Source: DATMXT01 sp035560415
GTDB taxonomy: Bacteria; Bacillota; Clostridia; Oscillospirales; Feifaniaceae
Direction: 5' to 3'
Length of the DNA stretch: 27,170 nucleotides
Assembly: GCA_035560415.1 (NCBI GenBank)
Contig: DATMZG010000082.1
Span: 1 to 27,170, forward strand
Shown here piece after piece: positions 1 to 7,349 of this stretch; position 1 is the first letter of the stretch, and each line of letters begins with the position of its first letter. The notes under the pieces are model-generated. The model was not told where the DNA came from and did not search any database. It saw nothing but the letters and a program-made list of their open reading frames with translations. The position numbers and the translations under genes are program-made.

Positions 1-41
1 AAAGTAATCAATCCGGATATATCGTGCGTATTTCGGTCGAC

Positions 42-953
42 TTAGGGCGGCCGGTGCCGCCTGCCGTCGCCAATAATCTCATCAAACAGCTCGATGGCAA
101 GCAAAACCGCGGGGTTGACGCAATTCTCCCGCCAGACCGCCACAATGTCAAACTGCGGATGTCTGCCGGTAAGCGGCAGGCATTTTACATGGTCGGGGAA
201 ATTGTAATCCTGCCCCGCATTGGTCGGCATCAGGAGTATTCCATGGCCAAGCGCAGCATGAATCACCCCCGACTCATCCAGTCTTGTCACGACGTTTGGG
301 CGAAAGCCCGCCGCAATACACAGCTCCTCCAAGGCGTCATGCAGGGCGGGTGAACGCTCTCTGGTGTGCATGATGATCGGCTCGTCACGCAGCATCTCCA
401 CCGGCACCGACTCTCGTGCGGCGAGCGGGTGCTTGACGCTGACGGCCACTGAAGGCGACTGCCGGCAGAAGACTACAAACGCAGTCCCCGCCAGCTTTTC
501 CGCGATTGTTCGCATGGTGACAATGATGTCGGCCTCGCCCCGCATAAGCGATTCGCATACGTCGGGCATTGCTTTATGAAAGACTTTCACCTTGATTAAG
601 GGATAGTTTTTCGCAATTTCGTCGCAAATGGTGATGACGTGCGGGATCCCTACCCACCCGTAATACCCAATGTTCAGCGTCCCCGCCGCACCCAGGCGAG
701 TGTCTACGGCTTTGCCTTTCAGCGCGTCGTAGTCCGCCACGATGCGCCGGACATCTTCAAGGCAGGCGGCCCCGGCCTGCGTAAGGGTCACGCTTCTGGT
801 CGTGCGATTCAGCAGCAAAATTCCGAGTTCCCGCTCCACGGCAAAAATTTTGCGGGACAGCGCCGACTGCGATATGAACAGCGTCTCGGCAGCACGGCGG
901 TAGTTTTTCAGCTCCGCAACCGTCAAGAAACAGCGGAGGTCGTCAATGTTCAT
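42..953 (-). CDS. LysR-family transcriptional regulator (upstream copy)
   Basis: A 303-residue DNA-binding regulator of normal LysR length. The N-terminal winged helix-turn-helix (about residues 1–60) is clear: it starts MNIDDLRCFLTVAE and contains the recognition helix region SQSALSRKIFAVERELG. The rest is a periplasmic-binding-protein-like effector domain (about 90–295). The ATG is preceded by AAGGGGG at 6–7 nt. The gene begins 25 nt after the stop of the FAD oxidoreductase, on the same strand, so the two are probably co-transcribed and the regulator may control that flavoprotein. That link is inference from position. The effector cannot be predicted. The family assignment is secure; the target is unknown. 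Confidence 0.93.
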   Translation of the reverse strand: MNIDDLRCFLTVAELKNYRRAAETLFISQSALSRKIFAVERELGILLLNRTTRSVTLTQAGAACLEDVRRIVADYDALKGKAVDTRLGAAGTLNIGYYGWVGIPHVITICDEIAKNYPLIKVKVFHKAMPDVCESLMRGEADIIVTMRTIAEKLAGTAFVVFCRQSPSVAVSVKHPLAARESVPVEMLRDEPIIMHTRERSPALHDALEELCIAAGFRPNVVTRLDESGVIHAALGHGILLMPTNAGQDYNFPDHVKCLPLTGRHPQFDIVAVWRENCVNPAVLLAIELFDEIIGDGRRHRPP

Positions 954-978
954 TGGTGGCCCCCTTCTTAATATGAAT

Positions 979-2355
979 TTAGAGCTTTCTCCCCATCAGG
1001 ACGCCCATAACCGAGGCCATCATGAGCCCGCGGGTCCAGCCGCTCGAGTCGCCGAGGCAGTGGAGCCCCGCGACGTTGGTGTTGAAGTTGGCGTCCATTT
1101 TGATGCGGTTGCTGTAAAACTTCAGCTCCGGCGAATAGAGCAGCGTCTCCCTGGCCGCAAAGCCCGGCACGACGAAGTCGACCGCCTGAATGAAGTTGAT
1201 GATGTTGACCATGGCCCGGTAGGGCATGGCGGCCGTGATGTCGCCGGCCTCGGCGTCCGGCAGTGTGGGCCGGACGTTGGACTGGCTCATCTCCTTGGGC
1301 CAGGTGCGCTTGCCGTCCAGAATGTCGCCAAACCGCTGCACGAGGATGTGCCCCGCCCCCAGCATGTTGGTCAGCTCGCCGACCTTCTGGGCGTAGGCGA
1401 TGGGCTGGTTGAAGGGCGACGAGAAGTTGTGCGAGACCAGAATGGCGAGGTTTGTGTTGTCGCTCTTGACCGCTTTGTAGGAGTGCCCGTTGACGACGGC
1501 CAGGTCGTTGTCGTAGTTCTCCTGGCTGACAAAGCCGCCGGGGTTTTGGCAAAAGGTGCGCACCTTGTTCTTGAAGGGCGGCGGATAGCCGATGAGCTTG
1601 GACTCGTAGAGCACCTCATTGACCTTCTCCATGACCTCGTTGCGCACCTCAATGCGCACCCCGATGTCGACGGTGCCGGGCTGGTGGTCGATGTGGTGCT
1701 CAGTGCAGACGTTTTCAAGCCAGTTGGCGCCCCTGCGACCGGTGGCCACGACGACGGTGTCGGCCAGAAGCTCTTTTCCGCCCTCAAGGCGCACGCCAAG
1801 ACAACGGCCGTCCTTGATGACAAGGTCCTGGCACTCGCTGCCAAACAGGATTTCCACGCCGCTGTTTAAGAGATACTGCTCAATTTGGTAGTAAATTTTC
1901 TGGGCCCGCTCGGTGCCGAGGTGCCGGATGGGGCAGTCGACCAGTCTCAGCCCCGCCTGAATGGCCCTTTTGCGGATGTCCTTGATGGCGGCCGGGTTTC
2001 CGAGCCCCTCAATCTGGCTGTCGGCCCCGAACTCAAGGTAAATGCGGTCGACATAGTCGATGGCGTCCTGCACCGTCTCCTCGCCGACCAGTTCGGGCAG
2101 GTTGCCGCCGACTTCGGGCGAGAGCGACAGCTTGCCGTCCGAAAAAGCGCCGGCCCCGGAAAATCCGGTTGTGACATGGCAGTAGGGCTTGCAGGACAGG
2201 CACTCGTGGGTGCGGGTCTTGGGGCAGACCCGTTTTTCGACCGGCAGCCCCTTTTCGAGAATCGTGATGTGTTTATTTGTGCCCCGCCGAATGAGTTCAA
2301 TGGCGGTGAAAATGCCGGCGGGTCCTGCGCCGACAATGATGACATCGCGTTGCAT
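979..2355 (-). CDS. FAD-dependent oxidoreductase with a four-cysteine motif
   Basis: A 458-residue flavoprotein resembling the uncharacterised bacterial FAD-dependent dehydrogenase group (COG2509-like). The N-terminal Rossmann motif GAGPAG lies at residues 9–14, with the strand-ending acidic residue in ILEKG near residue 34. A cluster C44, C52, C55, C59 follows and could hold a metal or Fe-S centre. Later FAD-contact motifs are VVVATGRRG and, near the end, LGDSSGWTRG. I chose the ATG at 2355 because GTGAGGT sits 5 nt before it; an in-frame GTG at 2367 is part of that ribosome-binding site. The gene starts just after the rplQ terminator, with little room for a promoter, so it may depend on read-through. 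The substrate is unknown. Confidence 0.88.
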   Translation of the reverse strand: MQRDVIIVGAGPAGIFTAIELIRRGTNKHITILEKGLPVEKRVCPKTRTHECLSCKPYCHVTTGFSGAGAFSDGKLSLSPEVGGNLPELVGEETVQDAIDYVDRIYLEFGADSQIEGLGNPAAIKDIRKRAIQAGLRLVDCPIRHLGTERAQKIYYQIEQYLLNSGVEILFGSECQDLVIKDGRCLGVRLEGGKELLADTVVVATGRRGANWLENVCTEHHIDHQPGTVDIGVRIEVRNEVMEKVNEVLYESKLIGYPPPFKNKVRTFCQNPGGFVSQENYDNDLAVVNGHSYKAVKSDNTNLAILVSHNFSSPFNQPIAYAQKVGELTNMLGAGHILVQRFGDILDGKRTWPKEMSQSNVRPTLPDAEAGDITAAMPYRAMVNIINFIQAVDFVVPGFAARETLLYSPELKFYSNRIKMDANFNTNVAGLHCLGDSSGWTRGLMMASVMGVLMGRKL

Positions 2356-2376
2356 TTGGAACCTCACATTTCACAT

Positions 2377-2402
2377 AAAAAGGGGGAGGCTGCGCCTCCC
2401 CC
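2377..2402 (-). terminator. Intrinsic terminator closing the ribosomal protein cluster
   Basis: Reading the minus strand, a perfect 9-bp stem (GGGGGAGGC / GCCTCCCCC, loop GCA) is followed directly by TTTTT. It lies 18 nt after the rplQ stop codon, exactly where the alpha operon should end. The stem is almost all G–C, so it should be efficient. Only about 20 nt separate it from the start codon of the next gene on the same strand. Confidence 0.93.
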
Positions 2403-2419
2403 TTCCCCTTTTGTATGGC

Positions 2420-2764
2420 CTACTTTACAAGTTCAAGAATAGCCATTTCGGCCGCGTCGCCGCGGCGGGGGCCGGTCTTGAGAACGCGGGTGTAGCCGCC
2501 TTCGCGGCTCGCGTAGCGGGGGCCGAGCTCGTCGAAGAGCTTGATGACGACTTCACGCTTCGTGATGTAGGACAGCGCCTGGCGCTTGCTGTGCAGGTCG
2601 CCGGACTTGCCCAGCGTGATCATTTTGTCCGCCATTGCCGAGACCTCGCGGGCACGGGTGACGGTGGTCTCTATTCTCTCATGCTCAAGCAGGTAGGTGA
2701 CCATAGCGCGCAGCATGGCTCTTCTCTGGTCTGTCGGCCTGCCGAGTTTGCGTGTGCCTGGCAT
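2420..2764 (-). CDS. rplQ: 50S ribosomal protein L17
   Basis: A 114-residue large-subunit protein with the typical L17 start MPGTRKLGRPTDQRRAMLRA and the motif ERIETTVTRAREV. The length is normal for Firmicutes. It is the last gene of the alpha operon after rpoA, as in Bacillus and Clostridium, and is followed by an intrinsic terminator. The ATG has AGGAGG about 7 nt upstream. The 70-nt spacer from rpoA contains a 9-bp inverted repeat, reported separately. Identification is secure. Confidence 0.98.
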   Translation of the reverse strand: MPGTRKLGRPTDQRRAMLRAMVTYLLEHERIETTVTRAREVSAMADKMITLGKSGDLHSKRQALSYITKREVVIKLFDELGPRYASREGGYTRVLKTGPRRGDAAEMAILELVK

Positions 2765-2805
2765 AACACTTAACCTCCTTTTGGACGCCTTGCGCCCAGA
2801 TTGTT

Positions 2806-2834
2806 GAACCTGTCATTCACTTCCGGACAGGTTC
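2806..2834 (-). repeat. 9-bp inverted repeat in the rpoA–rplQ spacer
   Basis: GAACCTGTC and GACAGGTTC form a perfect 9-bp stem with an 11-nt loop, abutting the rpoA stop codon. No U-tract follows, so it is not an obvious terminator. A second small stem (GGGCGC / GCGTCC with one G·U pair) lies between it and the rplQ ribosome-binding site. It could be an mRNA stabiliser, processing site or weak attenuator. Confidence 0.7.
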
Positions 2835-3785
2835 TTACTCCTCTTCCTTGCGCAGCGAGAGGCCCAAAGTCTCGATTTTGACAATGACCTCTTCGAGCGA
2901 CTTGCGCCCAAGGTTGCGGACTTTCATCATGTCTTCCTCAGTGTGCTTGATGATGTCCTCCACCGTGTTGATGCCTGCGCGTTTGAGGCAGTTGAAGGAA
3001 CGGACCGAGAGGTCCAGCTCCTCGATGCTCATTTGAAGCACCGTCTCCTTGCGGTTGTCTTCCTTTTCGACCATGACGCTGACGTCCTTGGCCTCTTCGG
3101 AGAGGTCGATAAAGAGATTGAGATGCTCGCTCATGATTTTCGCGCCGTAGGAGAGCGCCTCCTTGGCCGAGATGGTCTTGTTGGTCGTGACCTCTATCGT
3201 GAGCTTGTCGTAGTCGGTGATCTGGCCTACACGGGTGTTTTCCACGATGTAGTTGACCTTGATGACCGGCGTGTAAATCGAGTCCACCGGAATGAGTCCG
3301 ATCTGGGCCGGCAGGTTCGCCTTGTTGCGGTCGGCCGAGACATAGCCTCTGCCGCCCGACAGCGTGAGCTGCATATTGAGGTGTCCGCCCTCGCCCACCC
3401 AGGCGATGTGGAGGTCCGGATTTAAGATTTCCACCTCGGAGTCGGCAACGATGTCGCCGGCTTTGACCTCGCAGGGGCCTTCCGCGTCAACGCGGGCCAT
3501 TTTGACCCCGTCGCTGTGCAGCTTGACAATGAGCTCCTTGATGTTGAGAACCAGCTCGGTCACGTCCTCTTTAATGCCATCGATGGTCGTGAACTCGTGC
3601 AGGACATTGTTGATTTTAACGGAAGTCGCGGCATAGCCCGGCAGCGATGAAAGCAGAATCCTTCGCAGCGAGTTGCCAAGCGTCGTCCCGTAACCGCGTT
3701 CGAGCGGCTCTACGACAAACTGGCCATAGGAGCCGTCCTCGGAAATGACGACCGTGTCGAGTCTCGGTTTCTCTATTTCAATCAT
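2835..3785 (-). CDS. rpoA: DNA-directed RNA polymerase subunit alpha
   Basis: A 316-residue alpha subunit, the usual Firmicutes length (about 314). The N-terminal dimerisation and assembly domain includes the conserved segment PLERGYGTTLGNSLRRILLSS, which nucleates assembly of beta and beta-prime. After a linker, the C-terminal domain (about 250–311) carries the helix-hairpin-helix region with VRNLGRKSLEEV, which contacts UP elements and activators. It lies between rpsD and rplQ, the standard alpha-operon order. The ATG is preceded by AAAGGAGGG. Identification is secure. Confidence 0.99.
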   Translation of the reverse strand: MIEIEKPRLDTVVISEDGSYGQFVVEPLERGYGTTLGNSLRRILLSSLPGYAATSVKINNVLHEFTTIDGIKEDVTELVLNIKELIVKLHSDGVKMARVDAEGPCEVKAGDIVADSEVEILNPDLHIAWVGEGGHLNMQLTLSGGRGYVSADRNKANLPAQIGLIPVDSIYTPVIKVNYIVENTRVGQITDYDKLTIEVTTNKTISAKEALSYGAKIMSEHLNLFIDLSEEAKDVSVMVEKEDNRKETVLQMSIEELDLSVRSFNCLKRAGINTVEDIIKHTEEDMMKVRNLGRKSLEEVIVKIETLGLSLRKEEE

Positions 3786-3833
3786 TCGTTACCCTCCTTT
3801 AATGAAGCTGAAGAAAAAGCCATTAAACGGGGA

Positions 3834-4460
3834 TTACTTCGAGTAGAGCTCGACAATCAGCGTCTCCTGAAGCGGCAGGTCGATCTGGTCGCGGGTGGGG
3901 AGGTTGAGGACTTTGCCGACGGAGTTCTCCCGGTCGAGATCAAGCCATGCCGGAATGGGCCTTGCCGAGTTGGTCTCAAGGACAACCTTGAGCTTCTCGC
4001 TGCTCTTGCTCTTTTGACTCAGAGCGACCACGTCGCCCTCGGACACGAGATACGAGGGGATGTCAACTTTTCTGCCGTTGACCGTGAAATGACCGTGGGA
4101 GACAAGCTGTCTCGCCTCCGGCCTAGACATAGCAAAGCCTAACCTATAAACCACATTGTCCAGCCTGCTCTCGAGGATTTTGAGCAGGTTTTCGCCGGTG
4201 ATGCCCTGCTTCTTTTCAGCCATTTCGAAATACTTGTGGAACTGGCTTTCAAGAACGCCGTAGTAGCGGCGGGCCTTCTGCTTCTCGCGAAGCTGCACGC
4301 CGTACTCGCTGGGCTTACGACGCCCCTTTCCGTGCTGTCCGGGGGGGGTGGGGCGCCGTGTGACTGCACACTTTTCGCTGTAGCAGCGGTCGCCTTTTAA
4401 GAACAGCTTCATTCCCTCTCTGCGGCACAGCCTGCACACAGCGTCAGTATATCTTGCCAT
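3834..4460 (-). CDS. rpsD: 30S ribosomal protein S4, zinc-cysteine form
   Basis: A 208-residue primary assembly protein that binds the 5' domain of 16S rRNA. It is the C+ form, with cysteines at 9, 12, 26 and 31 that can bind zinc. The S4 RNA-binding fold covers roughly residues 98–160. Its place between rpsK and rpoA is the arrangement of Clostridia and of proteobacteria, whereas in Bacillus subtilis rpsD is elsewhere. In E. coli S4 represses its own operon; whether that applies here cannot be seen. Identification is secure. Confidence 0.98.
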   Translation of the reverse strand: MARYTDAVCRLCRREGMKLFLKGDRCYSEKCAVTRRPTPPGQHGKGRRKPSEYGVQLREKQKARRYYGVLESQFHKYFEMAEKKQGITGENLLKILESRLDNVVYRLGFAMSRPEARQLVSHGHFTVNGRKVDIPSYLVSEGDVVALSQKSKSSEKLKVVLETNSARPIPAWLDLDRENSVGKVLNLPTRDQIDLPLQETLIVELYSK

Positions 4461-4484
4461 TTATTCTCTACACCTCCGTATGGG

Positions 4485-4886
4485 TTAAACCCTTCTTCTC
4501 TTGGGCGGCCGGCAGCCGTTGTGGGGAATCGGCGTGACGTCCTTGATCATGGTCACTTCGAGTCCGGCGGTCTGCAGGGCGCGGATGGCGGCCTCGCGGC
4601 CGGCGCCGGGTCCCTTGACAAAGACCTCGACGATCTTGAGTCCGTGCTCCATCGCCGCTTTTGCGGCGGTCTCGGCCGCGGTCTGCGCGGCAAAGGGAGT
4701 GGACTTGCGGGAACCGCGGAAGCCCATTTCGCCGGCAGAGGCCCAAGAGATGGCGTTGCCGTTGACGTCCGTGATGGTGACAATGGTGTTGTTGAAGGTG
4801 GAGCTGATATGCACAGCGCCCCTTTCAATATTCTTACGCTCGCGGCGGCGCTTGGTCGTCGCGGCCTTTTTCTGAACTTTAGCCAC
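4485..4886 (-). CDS. rpsK: 30S ribosomal protein S11
   Basis: A 133-residue platform protein of the small subunit. It shows the S11 core HISSTFNNTIVTITD and the conserved C-terminus VTPIPHNGCRPPKRRRV. Translation starts at GTG, with AAAGGAGGG upstream; no in-frame ATG is better placed. It lies between rpsM and rpsD with short gaps, consistent with one transcript. Identification is secure. Confidence 0.98.
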   Translation of the reverse strand: MAKVQKKAATTKRRRERKNIERGAVHISSTFNNTIVTITDVNGNAISWASAGEMGFRGSRKSTPFAAQTAAETAAKAAMEHGLKIVEVFVKGPGAGREAAIRALQTAGLEVTMIKDVTPIPHNGCRPPKRRRV

Positions 4887-4901
4887 TTTGCAATCCCTCC
4901 T

Positions 4902-5270
4902 TTACTTCCTCTTATTTGCGATGGTCTTCTTGGGGCCCTTCCTCGTGCGCGCATTGGTCTTAGAGCGCTGACCCCTTACAGGTAAGCCTTTTCTATGTCT
5001 AATTCCTCTGTAGCAGCCGATTTCAGTGAGCCGTTTGATGTTCAGCGCCACTTCGCGGCGCAGGTCGCCCTCAACGTGGAAGTTGTGGTCGATGCACTCG
5101 CGCAGCTTGGCGACGTCGTCCTCTGTCAAATCCTTGACCCTTGTGTCCGGGTTTATACCTGTCATCTCAAGGATTTTGTCGGCAGCCGACCGGCCGATGC
5201 CGAAAATATAGGTCAGGCCGATTTCGACTCGCTTTTCTCTTGGAAGATCGACGCCTGCAATTCTTGCCAT
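4902..5270 (-). CDS. rpsM: 30S ribosomal protein S13
   Basis: A 122-residue small-subunit head protein that contacts the P-site tRNA and the large subunit. It begins MARIAGVDLPREKRVEIGLTY, with the helix-two-turn-helix region following. The basic tail has the signature GLPVRGQRSKTNARTRKGP. It follows rpmJ and precedes rpsK by 15 nt. The ATG is preceded by GGAGGTG. Identification is secure. Confidence 0.98.
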   Translation of the reverse strand: MARIAGVDLPREKRVEIGLTYIFGIGRSAADKILEMTGINPDTRVKDLTEDDVAKLRECIDHNFHVEGDLRREVALNIKRLTEIGCYRGIRHRKGLPVRGQRSKTNARTRKGPKKTIANKRK

Positions 5271-5306
5271 ACTGTGTTACACACCTCCGTATTTTGGAAT
5301 GGGGCG

Positions 5307-5420
5307 TTAGCCCTGCTTCTGCTTGTGCTTGGGGTTGGTGCAAATAACCATGACCTTGCCCTTGCGCTTGATGATTTTGCACTTCTCGCACATGGGTCTG
5401 ACACTGGGTCTGACTTTCAC
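5307..5420 (-). CDS. rpmJ: 50S ribosomal protein L36, zinc form
   Basis: A 37-residue protein read directly from the minus strand. It begins KVRPSVRPMCEKCKIIKRKG after the initiator and ends NPKHKQKQG. C11, C14, C27 and H32 form the expected CCCH zinc site. The start is GTG at 5418–5420, with AGGAGGT 6 nt upstream. It sits between infA and rpsM, its standard place. The small size and non-ATG start make it easy to miss. Identification is secure. Confidence 0.97.
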   Translation of the reverse strand: MKVRPSVRPMCEKCKIIKRKGKVMVICTNPKHKQKQG

Positions 5421-5434
5421 TTCAATACCTCCTG

Positions 5435-5653
5435 TTATTTACCGCGCCACGTGATTCTGCCGCGTGTCGGGTCGTAGGTGGAGACCTCCACCGTGACTTT
5501 GTCGCCCGGCAGAATACGGATGAAATTCATACGCAGCTTTCCGGAGATATGGGCCAGGATGACATGACCGTTCTCAAGCTGCACTTGAAACATTGCATTC
5601 GGCAGCGCCTCTAAGACCCTGCCCTCCAATTCGAAAACATCGTCTTTGGACAA
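5435..5653 (-). CDS. infA: Translation initiation factor IF-1
   Basis: A 72-residue OB-fold protein that occupies the A site of the 30S subunit during initiation and works with IF-2 and IF-3. The sequence LEALPNAMFQVQLENGHVILAH and the LPGDKVTVE segment are diagnostic. The start codon is TTG at 5651–5653, with GGAGG 7 nt upstream, and no in-frame ATG lies nearby. A rare start on an initiation-factor gene is notable and is discussed as a finding. It lies between the KOW gene and rpmJ. Confidence 0.97.
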   Translation of the reverse strand: MSKDDVFELEGRVLEALPNAMFQVQLENGHVILAHISGKLRMNFIRILPGDKVTVEVSTYDPTRGRITWRGK

Positions 5654-5664
5654 GTGGTAACCTC

Positions 5665-5937
5665 CTACTCCGCTGCCCCGACCAATGCGGCAAGGGCCTT
5701 TCTTATTTCGGCGTTTTGCAGTTTTTCTCCACGCAAAATCTTGATGCGCACCTTGGACTCCTCGTCTGTGATGAAGGCGATGTGTCTTAAGTTCTTGCGC
5801 TTTGGCGACTCCACTCTGCGCAGCTTTCCGTCCGCTAAGAGCGCGTAGCCGCCGACTACGTCGAGGACAAAGAAGTAGCTCTCCCCGTCCCGACCGGCAT
5901 GTGAACGTACAACATCGCCGGGAGAGATCGCGTGCAT
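5665..5937 (-). CDS. KOW-domain RNA-binding protein (L14e/L6e-like)
   Basis: A 90-residue basic protein with an N-terminal KOW-type motif (PGDVVRSHAGRDGESYFFVLDVVGGYALLADGK). The following segment RVESPKRKNLRHI resembles the eukaryotic L14e/L6e/L27e class. The B. subtilis spc operon has a KOW-type gene at this position (ybzG), so this is probably its counterpart. It overlaps nothing: its ATG is 3 nt after the map stop and uses a ribosome-binding site inside the end of map. The function is unproven; a ribosome-associated RNA-binding role is likely. Confidence 0.9.
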   Translation of the reverse strand: MHAISPGDVVRSHAGRDGESYFFVLDVVGGYALLADGKLRRVESPKRKNLRHIAFITDEESKVRIKILRGEKLQNAEIRKALAALVGAAE

Positions 5938-5940
5938 TCC

Positions 5941-6699
5941 TTAAACCTCCAAATTGCGAACCGTCAAAATTTCCGGCTCGCCGTCCGTAATAAGAATGGT
6001 GTTCTCATAGTGCGCAGCAAGAGCGTGGTCGCAGGTCGTGACGGTCCACTCGTCCTCACCGACCTCCACTTCAAACCCGCCGGCGTTCACCATGGGTTCA
6101 ACCGCAATGGTCATGCCGGGCTCCAGCCGCAGGCCCCTTCCGGCAAAGCCGAAGTTGGGCACCTCGGGCTCTTCATGCAGCGCAGCGCCGACCCCGTGGC
6201 CGACATAACTGCGCACGACCGAAAAGCCGAAGCGCTCGACATAGCTCTGCACCGCATGGCCGATGTCCCCGAGGCGAAAGCCCCTCTTTGCGAACTTGAG
6301 GCCTTCGAAGAAGCTCTGCCGGGTGACCTCAATCAGTTTTTTGGCATCCTGCGACACTTCGCCGACCGGAAAAGTCGCCGCGCAGTCTCCGTGATAGCCG
6401 TGATACCGGGCTCCCACGTCAATGCTGACGATGTCCCCTTCCGCGAGGCGCCGGCGGCCCGGAATTCCGTGAATGACCACGTCGTTGATTGAGATGCAGG
6501 CCGCGGCGGGAAACCCGCCGTACCCGAGAAAGGAGGGGATGGCCCCCGCTTTCTCAATGTGGCTTTGGATGAGCCTGTTCAGCTCACCGGTCGTCACGCC
6601 GGGCCTCACATGTGCACCGCCGAGCCGCAGCGCCGCAGAAGCGATTTCGCCGGCCTCGCGCATCAGCTCGATTTCCGCTGTTCCTTTGAGGATAATCAC
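5941..6699 (-). CDS. map: Methionine aminopeptidase, type I
   Basis: A 252-residue cytosolic metalloenzyme that removes the initiator methionine from nascent proteins. All five metal ligands are visible: D94, D105, H168, E201 and E232, and H77 matches the substrate-binding histidine. The length is normal for the short type I form. The GTG start overlaps the adk stop (GTGA), with GAGGGGGC as ribosome-binding site, indicating translational coupling. Placement between adk and infA is canonical. Identification is secure. Confidence 0.98.
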   Translation of the reverse strand: MIILKGTAEIELMREAGEIASAALRLGGAHVRPGVTTGELNRLIQSHIEKAGAIPSFLGYGGFPAAACISINDVVIHGIPGRRRLAEGDIVSIDVGARYHGYHGDCAATFPVGEVSQDAKKLIEVTRQSFFEGLKFAKRGFRLGDIGHAVQSYVERFGFSVVRSYVGHGVGAALHEEPEVPNFGFAGRGLRLEPGMTIAVEPMVNAGGFEVEVGEDEWTVTTCDHALAAHYENTILITDGEPEILTVRNLEV

Positions 6700-7334
6700 T
6701 TGCCCGCCCCCTCGAGGAGCCGCAAAATGTCCTTTGTGGTCTCCCCGATATCGATGGAATCCACCAGCTTCAACACGCCCATGGCCGCGTAGAAGTCCTT
6801 GAGCGGCTCAGTCTGCTGATGGAAAGTGGCGAGGCGATTTAGAATGGTCTCGGGCGCGTCGTCCTTCCGGATGACAAGGGGCTCGCCGCACCGGTCGCAC
6901 TTGTCGCCCGCCTTGGAGGGGGCGTTGTCGACGTGGAAGGTGGCGCCGCACTTGAGGCAGGTTCTCCGGCCCGAAAGACGTTTTACGATGAGGGCGTCTT
7001 CCACCTCAAGGGAGATGGCGAGGTCGATTTTGACCCCGAGGCGCTCCAAAGTCTGCGCCTGCGGAATTGTGCGGGGGAAGCCGTCCAAAATGAAGCCGTT
7101 TTTGCAGTCGGGCTCGGCAATGCGGTCTTTCAAAACCGCAACGACGGTCTCGTCCGGCACAAGGGCGCCTTTGTCCATGTAGGACTTGGCCTCAAGGCCG
7201 GCCGCGGTGCCCGCCGCAACGGCGGCCCGCAGCAGGTTTCCGGTCGAGATGGTGGGAATCCCGAGCCTGTCGCTCAAAATGGTGGCCTGGGTTCCCTTGC
7301 CGGCTCCCGGAGCTCCGAGTAAAATGATGTTCAT
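6696..7334 (-). CDS. adk: Adenylate kinase, zinc-LID form
   Basis: A 212-residue enzyme catalysing ATP + AMP to 2 ADP. The P-loop GAPGAGKGT lies at residues 7–15, the AMP-binding region has DGFPRT near 84–89, and the long LID carries four cysteines (126, 129, 146, 149) of the zinc-binding Gram-positive type. I chose the ATG at 7334 because AAGGGGTGG sits just upstream; a GTG 12 nt earlier is inside that ribosome-binding site. It follows secY directly and overlaps map by 4 nt. Confidence 0.98.
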   Translation of the reverse strand: MNIILLGAPGAGKGTQATILSDRLGIPTISTGNLLRAAVAAGTAAGLEAKSYMDKGALVPDETVVAVLKDRIAEPDCKNGFILDGFPRTIPQAQTLERLGVKIDLAISLEVEDALIVKRLSGRRTCLKCGATFHVDNAPSKAGDKCDRCGEPLVIRKDDAPETILNRLATFHQQTEPLKDFYAAMGVLKLVDSIDIGETTKDILRLLEGAGK

Positions 7335-7349
7335 ATGATTCACCACCCC

